Below, piece after piece: positions 1 through 10,174 of a stretch of 64,000 nt of DNA. This DNA comes from Leptidea sinapis (Eukaryota; Arthropoda; Insecta; Lepidoptera; Pieridae): contig NC_066287.1 of assembly GCF_905404315.1 (NCBI RefSeq), forward strand, positions 12,338,001 through 12,402,000, written 5' to 3'. Both the position numbers and the translations under genes were made by a program. A model generated the notes under the pieces. It saw only the letters and a program-made list of their open reading frames with translations, was not told where the DNA came from and made no database searches. How positions within the stretch are numbered: the first letter of the stretch is position 1; every line of letters begins with the position of its first letter.

Positions 1-131
1 AGGAGGTGAAACACGCATACATACAAACACGTATACCTGATGGTAGGTAGGTGATCACCGCAGCCACCGGTGATCACCAGAGGAATCACGAATCACAAGA
101 GCGTCGCTGACCTTATAAAGCGTCGCATAAA
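1..131 (-). mobile_element. LINE family A 3' tail, reverse
   Basis: This is a diverged copy of the 3' end of the LINE family best seen at 34,384-37,702 (family A here). It reads in reverse: the words ggtgatcaccg and accagaggaatcac match the complement of the tail at 60,960-61,010. It faces a second tail at 141-282, so the two tails form an imperfect inverted pair. Only terminal noncoding and C-terminal sequence is present and no ORF survives. The left boundary is cut by the window edge or by divergence. Confidence 0.6.
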
Positions 132-140
132 CTTACATAA

Positions 141-282
141 GCGCGTACACCTTCCTTAAAGGCCGGCAACGCTCTTGTGATTCCTCTGGTGTTGCAAGAG
201 AATGTGGGCGGCGGTGATCACTTAACACCAGGTGACCCGTACGCTCGTTTGTCCTCCTATTCCATTAAAAAAAAAACATAAT
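141..282 (+). mobile_element. LINE family A 3' tail, forward
   Basis: A severely 5'-truncated copy of the family A LINE. It starts in the last codons, passes the shared block ccttaaaggccggcaacgct, and ends in the family's ATTAAAAAAAAA tail near 282. Severe 5' truncation is the usual result of target-primed reverse transcription. No coding capacity remains. I see no clear target-site duplication. Confidence 0.8.
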
Positions 283-2244
283 GATGAATTCAATAACTGA
301 AAACTCTATGATACGTGTCGGACGAGGATCCAACATGGAGCTCCGTGGTGAAAGTCAACGGTTCAACTTATTGCAACACGGACGCTTTTTTGTGGATATT
401 GAAAATACGGATTAAATAGTTGAAGTTTTGCGTGTCAATTGCTCCACTATGCCCGCATCAGAGTAGATTTAAAATCGATTATATTGTCCCTATTATTCAC
501 CCTCACTTAACACTGTCAAATTAATCGGTGGGGGTTCACTAGAGCGGAATACCATATGCGATTGAATTAAAAGGCCAAATATGAATCTATTTAAAAATAG
601 TTTGACATCGTTACTACAAAAACAAATTAGTAAATTATTAAATTTACGCCTGTTGACTACCTATGCGAAATCCCACATTACCCCGTGGGTAGGATTACCA
701 TCCATTCGGATTAATCCGGACTTGTTTGGAATTATGCACTCTAGTTCATATTTTGTCCGGATTTCATTTTTAATTAGTTAGAATATATACATATAACTAC
801 ATAATTTTACCTAATATCAAATAAGATATTAATCTACACGAGACTTTTACTAAATGTCGTTCTTTTTCTCAGGACTTTCCAAAGTACTAAATGGTTACCC
901 TACACGTGGACGCGTGGATGAGAATTACAGATTACTAATAAGTTACAAGGCAGAATGCTCAAACGGTTTATTTATTTTTATACCTGTGCTTGAATTTGGT
1001 TGTAAGTACATTATAGGCAAAATTATGTTGTAACCTTTAAATCTATAAATTTTATTTAAACAACAATAATGATCAAATAATACACATTGCCGCAATTTAT
1101 TTAAAGTAAGTACATTGTCTTAATGAGATTTACATTGTTATGTTTCTTAAAAATTCAATAGGCGTTCCTTTTATCCTAAGCCCAAAATTGTTTGTTTAAT
1201 GTTTTTACGAATATCGCTGTAAACTGCTGTTGTATTAATCATTTATTAATAAAGAATTTTAAAATGAATGATAGAGTGAACATCTCACAATTGCTTCAAC
1301 ATTATCTTGGTACTAAATATTCAAATGATCCTCGTAACTGGCCATCGAAACGGCCGGGAACCAACAAACAGTGCAATGCGATTAACAAACTCCGCATAAA
1401 CACGGCTTCACGACTTGAACCCTTCGGTGCGAACTCGAATAGCGGTGCATTGTACATTCACAATGCAACTGCGAGCATTAACGCGTTAAACAAAAGAGGT
1501 TTGAGTTAGGTCGCTGCGTTCCCTAGAGCTCTATTCGCACGGGTTTCGCGCATGTACCGTATGACCGTACTGTACCAAGTGCCAACTGTCATTGCATCGG
1601 TTCGGAGTCCGGCGGTGCTATTCATGTAATTTCAACAACGTTGACGTTAGTTTTCAATTCTATTGACGTTTCGCTCAAGATTCGTATTCTCCTATAATTC
1701 TTCTAAAACCTTAACTAATTCGGAGCCACGCGTCGACGACATTTAATTGACAAGCTTGGACGAAGTTACGTATATTGTTTTACCAAATGTAAAGTTTTTC
1801 TACGACTATTAAAAGATGTTTTTAGTTGCCATCTCAACCAAACGTCCTATGCAGAATACGTATCTCCCAACTTTTGACGTTCGATCTTGTTACGAGAATA
1901 CGCATCATACGGTTTCCTTAAATCGGGAAGTAACTTCATCACAATCGGATCCAAACCAACACTTTGTGTTACAAGAATACGAAATTTAACTTTTTGACAT
2001 AGTTTTTATAGGAGAATAGGAGTATTGGAAAACCCTAAATTCTAAGCGACATCGCAATTCGCTCGTCACTTTGATACATAAGAATCTATCTATTGCAATC
2101 AATGATACAAAATCAAGAACATTCAACGCCAATGCAACACTTGATTGTAGCCAATTAGTTGGAATAGGGTCTCGCTATATGTAGCACTAAATTGCTACTG
2201 TTGGATGTACTTACACAACACATGTTTCATACTAATATTAAATA
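283..2244. other. Gene-free, AT-rich interval
   Basis: I recognise no gene or element here. A 105-codon forward ORF at 1,192-1,509 has no recognisable domain and no supporting signals. I treat it as chance. Confidence 0.5.
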
Positions 2245-2400
2245 AATTGCCCAGTAATTTTACTAGCTACGGCGCCCTTCAGATCGAAACAATAATGCTT
2301 AGGTACACATTACTGCGTCACGGCAGAAAGAGGTGCCGTTGTGGTACCCATAATCTAGCCGGCATCCTGTGCAAAGAAGCTGCCCACCGTGGAAAAATTG
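2245..2400 (+). repeat. Dispersed repeat R1, copy 1
   Basis: This segment shares long blocks with two reverse-strand copies at 4,292-4,616 and 6,650-6,912. Examples are ttgcccagtaatttta-ctagctacgg and cccataatctagccggcatc. It carries no coding sequence. R1 looks like a short non-autonomous element; I could not identify terminal repeats that would decide its class. Confidence 0.65.
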
Positions 2401-2475
2401 GCGAAGGTGGTGAAATAAGTGTTTAAGTGAGAAGATCGAGAACGAGTACGTTTATTTATTTCATATAGATACAAC

Positions 2476-2688
2476 TTAACCGTTGAATGAACTTGCTTTC
2501 CGTTGTACAGCCTTTGTGTTTCCTTTGTCGTTGCAGTAGATCATGGACATAACGTGGGCAGTACTTATTATCTGGTGATCAGAAACATGTTCATCCTCTA
2601 ATTCTGTGAGTGAACTCGAATAAAGATCTAAATTCTTAACGGACTCTTGCTTTATAATTGTTTGAGAACTAACAACATAATAGGCTGC
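2476..2688 (-). other. Coding-like reverse-strand stretch, unrecognised
   Basis: An open frame on the reverse strand reads through about 70 codons. It has a balanced, protein-like composition (for example the run SSLTELEDEHVSDHQ) and stops with TAA at 2,476. An AATAAA polyadenylation word lies just downstream at about 2,455-2,465. Upstream, near 2,688, a ctgcag could be a splice acceptor, and there it meets the antisense of a LINE tail. No family is recognised. It may be a terminal exon, a retrocopied mRNA fragment or chance. Confidence 0.35.
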
Positions 2689-2850
2689 AGTTTTTCCAAA
2701 CCAATACGACTTAGGAACCTCCAAGATTACAGCATACCTCGCCACCTTAAAGGCCGGAAACGCATCTCTTGACCATAGGTGTTGCGGATATCAATGTAGT
2801 TTCACCACCACCATAACGTGAGCCTCTTGCCCGACTGCTCCCTGTTATAT
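2689..2850 (+). mobile_element. LINE family B 3' tail
   Basis: This encodes the end of the LINE protein (residues like FPNQYDLGT, then LKAGNA) followed by a 3' UTR that ends in an AT-rich ATAATAAAATAATAA tract. It matches the tail at 46,970-47,125 better than family A, sharing ccttaaaggccggaaac and ctcttgac. I therefore call it a separate but related family, B. It is 5'-truncated and not functional. Confidence 0.7.
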
Positions 2851-3206
2851 AAAAAAATAATAAAATAATAAAAAAATATTCGAGATAATACGGATATGTG
2901 TTATGTTTATCAACGCGTTAAGTCTGGAACGAACCTCATTCTACGGAATTTTTAGATCGTTTCAAGTAATGCGATGTCTTGAGAAGCACAGAACAGAAAT
3001 ATACTACCCAGAAGTCAAAAGAGGTCGAAAACGTGGCGCCGCGTTGGTGTCGTGAGATAAGGGGAGCCAACCTGACCTAAAAAAGGCTAGGAAGATCACA
3101 ACAACTTCGTCTTAATGACGAGATCCCTCAGGTGTGGGTAGAAAGCAGTCGCTCTAAGTATGTTTTATATGCTAATTCGTTTTTAACTATTGATTTATGT
3201 GATTGA

Positions 3207-3480
3207 TATCATTTCAGACTGAAGACGCCCACAGCTGGACAAACGCCTCCCCAAAAGATCTCCACGACGATCGGTCCTGCGCTGCCCTCATCCAACCTAT
3301 TCCGGCGATCTTAACCAGATCATCGGTCCATCTTGTGGGGGGCCTACCAACACTGCGTCATCCGGTAGGTGGTCGCCATTTTAGGACTTTACTGCTCGAA
3401 AGCCCATCTGTCCGTCGAGCTTAGTGACCTGCCCACTGCCACTTCAGTTACCCAATCATCTGGGCTATAATGGTGACTTT
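3207..3480 (-). mobile_element. RTE-type LINE tail (family F), reverse
   Basis: Read in reverse, this carries the end of an RTE-type LINE. The gene end includes GRPP-like codons, followed by cctgcgctgccctcatcc in complement and the 3' UTR word ccagctgtgggcgtcttcagtctga, here broken by divergence. The same tail in forward orientation is at 5,880-6,029, 29,104-29,290 and 55,930-56,167. Intact family members end in a TGATGA microsatellite; here only tgatatcat remains. Confidence 0.6.
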
Positions 3481-3489
3481 GGTTTGTGA

Positions 3490-4035
3490 TTGATAATATA
3501 CTACATATTGTATGTACTATATTAATAGAATAAGCAACAATTGTTGTATTTCTTGTAGATTTACTTTAACATAAGCAGCTTTAAAAACTGGTAGTGAAAT
3601 ACAATCGACAAATCAAGAGTATTTAAATGTATTTAAACGTAAATGAAAATATTTAACATTCATTTTGGCTTGCTTTTATTATTTACAAAGGTGACATATA
3701 TTTTGTTGTGGAAATGAATAAGTTATAATCAGATGATATAAATCGTCATCTAACCAGAAAAGAAAAACAAAACAATACGACCAGCCTAACGAAACTCTCT
3801 AAGAAAAACGCGATTCACTCGATTGTATGAAACGTGCAGTCATTGACAGATTGACAGATGACGGCAGTCGGCTATAATCTTGTAAACAAAGGGAATAGTC
3901 GAAATCCACTACCTCTTAAGCAACTGTTCGCTTTCAAACATAGCCGGATTATACTTCGTGGCCAATCGCCAAACTGAAATTACTACTATGTATTTCAAAC
4001 ATATGTCAAATCACTGCACATTTCATAGTAAACTA
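3490..4035. other. Gene-free interval
   Basis: AT-rich sequence with no ORF of note and no repeat family I can name. Confidence 0.5.
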
Positions 4036-4044
4036 AATAAACTC

Positions 4045-4150
4045 GGGTAGTAGTGAGAGTCGCGGGTTCGAGTCCCGCAGCGTCAATAACTTTTAGTTAC
4101 AAATCTAATTTGTATAATTACACCCAGAAGTGAAGGACATCATTATAAAA
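4045..4150 (+). repeat. tRNA-derived repeat S, partial copy
   Basis: This contains the RNA polymerase III B-box-like word gggttcgagtcccgc, then a tail aaatctaatttgtataatta, then cccagaagtgaagga. The same order of B box, AT tail and cctagaagtgaggg-like block is seen in the better copy at 27,948-28,288. The A-box half is not recognisable here, so this copy is partial or worn. Confidence 0.6.
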
Positions 4151-4291
4151 ATAACAAATTGTGTGGGATAAGTTTGTCAAAAAGCCCTGTACTCCGGAAC
4201 AAATTGAACTCTAGACAATTATATAAAAAATCCTACTAATAACAATTCGATATGGTTTACGAGTAAAAAGCCGTTTCTAAACGAGTTTTAA

Positions 4292-4616
4292 TATATCAGT
4301 GGGAGGATCCTTTGCACAGGATGCCAGCTAGATTATGTGTACCACAACGACGCCTTTTTCTACCGTGAAGTAGTAATGTGTAAACATTATTGTGTTTCTG
4401 TCTGAAGTGCGCCGTGGCTAGTGAAATTACTGGGCAAATGAGACTAGTACTAATACTACATCCTATGTCTCAAGGTGACGAGAGCAATTGTAGTGCCACT
4501 CAGAACTTTAAGGTTTTTCAAGCATTGTGAGCAGCACGTCATTGTAATGTAGGGAGTATCAATCACCATCAGCTAAAATATGTCCTACTTGTCTCGTGCC
4601 TTATTGTCATAAAAAA
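4292..4616 (-). repeat. Dispersed repeat R1, copy 2
   Basis: The longest R1 copy in the window, in reverse orientation to the copy at 2,245. Shared blocks include gtggctagtgaaattactgg, tgtctcaaggtgacgagagc and cattgtaatg. It ends next to an A-run (aaaaaaaaatt) near 4,612. There is no coding capacity. The length of about 325 bp and lack of ORFs suggest a non-autonomous element. Confidence 0.65.
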
Positions 4617-4685
4617 AAATTATAAAGGTTCTCCAGACTAAAAATTCTATTGCAATAATTAATCAATGCTCAATACAATATATAA

Positions 4686-4726
4686 TATACCAGCTGAGCC
4701 AACAGACGTTGTTCTGTAAATAATAA
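4686..4726 (+). repeat. Terminus of H-type dispersed repeat
   Basis: The word cagctgagccaacagacgtt is the start of the family described at 18,142 and 61,383 (family H). Only about 40 bp can be matched. Confidence 0.4.
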
Positions 4727-5879
4727 AAAAAAATACTGTTTTATAGGAATTTGCCAATAATATTTCAAAACATTAAGAATTATTTCGTGGAAAATGCTCC
4801 CTGTTGTTATAATGAAATTGTTTCACAGCAGAACTGTCAAACCGTGCGTCACTAAATTCTATCACAAAAAATATATCTATACAAAACAAATATTGGAAAT
4901 AAAAAAAATTATGGGTCCCAAATCGAAATTAAAAATATCCTATCTCTCAAGTTGGTCTAAACTGAACTCCATGAAGTAATCCCCATTTAAATCCGTTCAT
5001 TAGGTTAGGAGTCCATCGCGGACAAACAACGTGTCATGTAATTTATATACTCGTATATTAAGATTATGTAGGTAGGTACTCGTGCATCATTTGAACACGT
5101 TTCATTTAGCTGTGCTCATTATACTTTCGATTCATCAATATTTTATTGCGACACCCTGGTGTCAGCAAATTCGCGAGAATCGTAACTGACAATATCAGTT
5201 TGTGTTCTGAATTAATTAACGCGATATTATTTGAGCGAATTTCTAATTTTAGCTTTGAGACAAATAATGTAATATAAACATTATATACAATAGGCATACC
5301 AATTGTAAGATTTGATTCTCATTAATACTGTTACATTTCATTTATTACAAATTTTTCGAAGTATATTCCTCAGATCATATACACGTCTAGATAGACTGTG
5401 AAAACATCGAAAAAATTGAGGCTGACAGTTAATTTATATTTTGATTGCTCAAGAGACGCAGATTGCAAAGTGCCATACAAATCACGAGTGTAAGATGTAG
5501 GTTGTCACGCACATTAAAGTAATAAACCTCTATCTGGACGTACCAGTTATCTAAGGTATATTCCTTCCCTATTTACGCTTGCATTCTTTGGAACTATTAT
5601 TCAGAGCAGTTGTTCCAGTCTTTCTGACGTACATTTTGAATGGCTTCTGGGAACGCGTTCACCACTTCTTTAGGACTTGTTTAGCTCATTTGTTAGTTTA
5701 GCCTAACTTAACTGCGAGCACATTGTTCGAAAACTTTTCCAAAAATCTGCAGTAACATTTCTTTGGTTTTCAAGCGCTACGTAGTATAATGTTCCAACTT
5801 GCCGAAGAAAAAAGGCAACCATCATCTGACCAATGCTACAATTTAATTATAACACTTATGGTAGGTTATTATTATTAGG
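4727..5879. other. Gene-free interval
   Basis: No recognisable gene or repeat. Two short ORFs of about 60 codons, at 4,794-4,979 and 5,106-5,297, are lysine- and isoleucine-rich and typical of chance ORFs in AT-rich DNA. Confidence 0.5.
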
Positions 5880-6029
5880 CGAGCACGTACCCCGCACGTA
5901 AGACGCATTGTTGGTAGTCCCCCCACAACATGAACCGATGATTTGGTCAAGATCGCGGGAACAGTTTGGATAAGGGCAGCGCAGGACCGATCGTCGTGGA
6001 GACGTCTTTCAGCTGATATGATGATGATG
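5880..6029 (+). mobile_element. RTE-type LINE tail (family F)
   Basis: A 5'-truncated RTE-type tail. It runs from cacgtaccccgcacgtaagacg through gatcgcgggaacag, gggcagcgcaggaccgatcg and tcgtggagacg to a terminal gatgatgatga microsatellite. Family members end in short tandem repeats rather than poly(A), as is known for RTE-clade LINEs. No intact frame remains. Confidence 0.65.
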
Positions 6030-6512
6030 AATTTAAATTAAAACTAAAATTACTATATACTAAACTAGTATAAATGTAACTTTTTCATAATGTATTTCTA
6101 TTAAGTCACTTTACATCATCGCCACGGGATTTGTATCGCGTTCATATGAATCTAATTTTCTCAGAAGGCGGTCTACAATCTAGAGTCATTATTCTGCAGA
6201 GACAAATCCATTTGTGTCTACGTGAGTGTGAGGTAATGAGGGCCAATGGCGCCGAAGCTGTCATTACGCTCGATTGCGGTGTCAGAAAGAGGCTTTATAG
6301 AATCGAGATGTAATACACGCCGCTATCAACTGGTGGCACTAATATAATACGCCTGCGCACATTTGGAGATGAGAATGTCGTATGTGAAATATTTTAATAT
6401 TTTTTGTTTTAAATGTATAATTAAAAAAAAGTGTGTATGTAGTTTATGTACGGACGCAACAAGTTATACCTCCTTAACGACTCGAGACTAGCTTGACACT
6501 AACTATCTCGTC

Positions 6513-6560
6513 AACACTAAAAAGTCAGATGACTTTTTAGTGTTACAGCTTTAAAGCTGT
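6513..6560. repeat. Two adjacent perfect inverted repeats
   Basis: Arms aacactaaaaagtc and gactttttagtgtt pair perfectly over 14 bp around a 4-nt loop (agat). They are followed at once by the perfect 16-bp palindrome acagctttaaagctgt. No gene nearby would make this a transcription terminator. It is one of several hairpins of this style in the window. Confidence 0.8.
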
Positions 6561-6649
6561 GAAAAAGTCAAACTTCTAAGTAAACGTAAAAAAGATCTGT
6601 TTATACCTACCCCAAAAAACGTTTATTTGACACTCTCAAGGGAATCAAT

Positions 6650-6912
6650 ATCGATAGGGTATTTTTCGTTGACCGTGAACTATGAAGCAGTAATGTGTAA
6701 CATTTTTATGTTTCGGTCTGTCCGTAGCTAGTGAAATTACTGGGCAAATGAGACATAACATCTTATGTCTCAAGGTGACGAGCGCAGTTGTAGTGCCGCT
6801 CAGAATTTTTGGGGGTTTTTCATGAATCCTGAGCGGCACTGCATTGTAATGGGCAAAGCGCGTCAATAACCATCAGTAACGTCCTACTAGTCTCGTCCCT
6901 TATTTTCATAAA
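6650..6912 (-). repeat. Dispersed repeat R1, copy 3
   Basis: This matches R1 copy 2 over tagctagtgaaattactggg, tgtctcaaggtgacgagcgc and tgagcggcactgcattgtaa. It ends near tcataaaataaaa. Internal spacing is shorter than in copy 2, which suggests small deletions. A TATCGATA word lies at its left edge (6,649-6,656). Confidence 0.65.
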
Positions 6913-8311
6913 ATAAAAACCGTGTCGTGTGGGTTATCGTATGAAAGGACTACATTGGCACAAGCTTAAACAAATTTCAGTTATTTCTATGATTTATAGT
7001 TTTCGATTTATGACGAAAAATGAAAAAACCTTTCCCGTTTTTTAAAGGTTTAAGAGGATTGTACCTAATAATATGTACGGAACCCTCGGTGGGCGAGTTC
7101 GACTGGCTCTTGTCCGGTTTTTCAATACTTTTCGGGGGAATAGAAGGACAAACGTACGTACCTACTGGTCGTCTTATAAGTAAGTACCGCTATCCATATA
7201 TAAAATAACAGTGAACTTGTAAAGACATGCAAGGTATTAATTTTCTCAATATTCATTCAATTTAAGAAGAAAGAATAAATGAACGTGTTGTGTACGTGAT
7301 TAATTAGTGTTTTATAATAGGTTAGCTAGGTTTAAAGGCACCTTCATAGGTATTCAATTTTACAATAAAATACCAGACAATATATGAGGCCTTATTGAGC
7401 GCAAATTCATTTGATAGAAGACCTACTAATAACGCGCACGCCACCTAATATTATACTAGATTACATTTCTGGCAATACAAGTATATCTTCCAGGATATTG
7501 TTATAAAAGCGTACCCAATAATAATTTACAAGTATATAACTATAGTTATCACATGTACACAGTTATATCAAGACACATTGTCGATGTTGCGATGAATTGC
7601 ACAAGCTTGCTGCACGTTGATAATATGCACCGAGCGATGAACGATCAACGACGCCGGAGTCGGAGCCAGCTCACTTCTATGAACTGTGAACAATTAACTC
7701 GCTCAATTGAATATCTATTGGCTGCCATTACCTTGAATAACTCTGACAAAACAATTAATGTAGCCACGTTATTAATTCTACACTGTGATTTATGACTGCC
7801 TACACCTATTAATTAAGTTTTCTTTTGAAAACAAACTGAAATCTTATCTACTATAGCCCTATTTTTAATTAGACGAAGTCAACTGACGTTTACTGTGTTG
7901 TCAGTTACTTGTAATCAGAGCACTTTTATAAAATTTTATTGTAAAATAGAAATAATATTCTTTTATATATATATATTTTATATACTTTGAAATGATTAAC
8001 TATTCACACTCATTGTTCATTCATCTGATTACATATCGCAATATTATTTAACTAAGTGACATTCAGAGATATAAAAACATAATAATCAGAAAATATGTTG
8101 TATTTAATAAAATAAAAAACTCTTGTATACGAAACGTTCTATGACATGTGTATGTTTTGCGGATACTATTATATGGCTACTATGCTATTATCGTTCACTA
8201 CTTATAACAATATGATCAGTATTGTCTACCTGTTGTTTGGGTGACCATTTCATGACATCATACTATTATTTTGTTAATTTTAGTATGTATATATTATGTT
8301 ATGTATTGTTT
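6913..8311. other. Gene-free interval
   Basis: AT-rich DNA with a short (TA)n tract near 7,968. Small ORFs at 7,020-7,208 and 7,553-7,795 have no recognisable content. No repeat family was matched. Confidence 0.5.
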
Positions 8312-9055
8312 GATGGTGGGGATGATATCCTAACTTGTGGTGTGTCGTGCGAAGGTGGAATTCGGCGGCAGGAATCAGGTTAAACAGCTCTTCGGAACAC
8401 TCCCCGTGATAAATGCGGTAGAAGACACACAATGAAGCGACATTTCTACGCAACGCCAAGTGATCCAGCCGTTCACAGAGCACTGGGTCCCCGACAATTC
8501 GAGTTGCTCTACGTTGCACGCGGTTAAATGGGTCGAGCTGATACTGGGGTGCGCCAGACTAGAGATGACAGCAATACTCCATGTGTGGCCGGACCTGCGC
8601 TTTGTACAGCGCTAGAATGTGGGCCGGCTTGAAGTATTGCCGTGCTCTATTGATGACGTCCAGCTTCTTCGAAGCCAATTTGGCGTTGCCCTCCAGATGG
8701 CCACGGAATTGGCAATCGCTCGAGATTTCGAGACCCAGTATTCCGATACTAGGCGAGGCTTTAAGGGAAGTGTTGTCGAAGAGCGGTGATACGGCAAATG
8801 TGTTTTTTTTAGTGGTAAACGCGCAAACTTGAGTCTTCTAGGGGTTTAATTGGACAAGGTTAAATTTACCCCATTCCGCGACCTTCTCAAGAGAGGACTC
8901 GGCATCACCAGTGCTGTCGTCTGCATAGCAATGAATGTTGGAGGTGTCCAACATATCATTTATATGCAGAAGAAACAGTGTGGGAGATAGCACACAGCCT
9001 TGGGGCACTCCAGCGTTCACGGGCTTCGGGTTCGAGCGATATCCGTCGACAACGA
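8312..9055 (-). mobile_element. LINE family A fragment, reverse
   Basis: The reverse strand reads the end of the reverse transcriptase and C-terminal region of family A: motif B (NAGVPQGCVLSP), then HINDMLD, then the YADD active-site box. After YADDSTGDA the frame jumps to ESSLEKVAEWG, losing about 24 codons present in other copies. The copy then continues toward the C-terminus (RIVGDPVLCERLDHLALRR) with frame breaks. It is truncated at both ends and lacks the normal poly(A) tail. It is a dead fragment. Confidence 0.85.
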
Positions 9056-9067
9056 TCATTACTGAGA

Positions 9068-9100
9068 AAATTTCCAGGTACCGGGGGTACCTGGAAATTT
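9068..9100. repeat. Perfect hairpin at LINE 5' junction
   Basis: Arms aaatttccaggtacc and ggtacctggaaattt (15 bp each) pair perfectly around ggg. It lies about 12 bp outside the truncated 5' end of the LINE fragment at 8,312-9,055. Confidence 0.8.
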
Positions 9101-9164
9101 GTGTGCAATACAAGATCAGAAGAGTATATAAGTAATGTTGATTTATTCAGAGGACACAAGAAAT

Positions 9165-10060
9165 CTTTATAATAATAATAAATTCTTTATTTCGACCAAC
9201 AAAGGATCATAATGTGTTAGTAACAAAGTAATTTAAAACCCAGTGTAAGTAAAAGATATCTTAAAATCTAAATCTTCCTAACTCAGGACAAGACCGACCT
9301 GTCAGCATATGTATCACACAGCAGTGGTTCAGATACTGACAATCGGACCTGTGAGAAAATGCCCGCAGAATACCATTAGGGCTAGCCCGGACCCTATGCA
9401 ACAGGGACGTACACCGCTTACGCATGGTCTAGTAAAAACAATCTACGTGTGCCTCAGCAAACATCCCCGATGCGCTTCACTATCGTGGCAGCCCCAATAA
9501 CATTCTGAACGCATTATTATACTGTACTGCTTCTGCGCATAGTCAACCCACAAACTGCTCGTGTAAAATTAGGTGCGGTAAACTTTAAAGACTGTATTTT
9601 TTACTAGCACGGTACAACGAGCAAATCTGCGGATGATCATATTCGTCCTAACAGACAACGCCCTGCGCTCCCTCTCGATATCTGCATCATAAATTAAATT
9701 AAATTGATCCACTCTCTTCAGTAGTGTCCCATACAATTTTATTGTCAGAATACGGGATGGGAGTGGTTTCTCCTTCCCCCGAAAGAACATGCACTCGATC
9801 TTCTTTACGTTATAGATCAGACCGTGACTGCGGGCATAGTTTTCACAAATTCCCATCAGTTTCTTCAAGCCACAGACAGACACACTCAACAGCACCATGT
9901 CATCTGCGTAACTGATATTATTTAAACAGATTCAGTTAATATGACAATCGACACATATGCTGCTGAGCTCGTCTATCAGTCCATTGATGTAAAGGTTGAA
10001 GAGCTTAGGTGAGGTTAGACCGCCCTGCCTCACCCCACACTCCAACCTATACGGTTATAT
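9165..10060 (-). mobile_element. LINE family D fragment (RT C-terminal half)
   Basis: Reading in reverse gives RT motif B remnants (ECGVRQGG, then SPKLFNLYINGLIDE) and the YADD box at 9,899-9,910. A stretch follows that includes VLLSVSVCGLKKLMGICENY and RERRALSVRTNMI. The open part is about 109 codons (9,569-9,898). After it the frame is broken, with LPRH- and GMFAEA-like pieces. The 3' end reaches an AATAAA word and an ataataataa microsatellite near 9,170. It is 5'-truncated. It is a LINE by motif; I cannot name the clade. Confidence 0.75.
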
Positions 10061-10174
10061 ATAATAATTGATTTTCCATTTTAATTTTACTAAAAGAGTT
10101 ATTTTTATTTTATAACTAGATACTAGAGTGTAGAAAAACAATATTTTACATAAACATAAAGCTTATGTCTAGTA

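Noticed and set aside
1192..1509. A 105-codon forward ORF as a possible gene.
   Set aside because: No recognisable domain or signal and no polyadenylation word in a sensible place; it fits chance.
2205..2426. A 73-codon forward ORF as a gene.
   Set aside because: Most of it lies in repeat R1, and the frame is not kept in the other R1 copies.
6527..6560. The paired inverted repeats as a transcription terminator.
   Set aside because: Rho-independent terminators are bacterial, and no transcription unit ends here.
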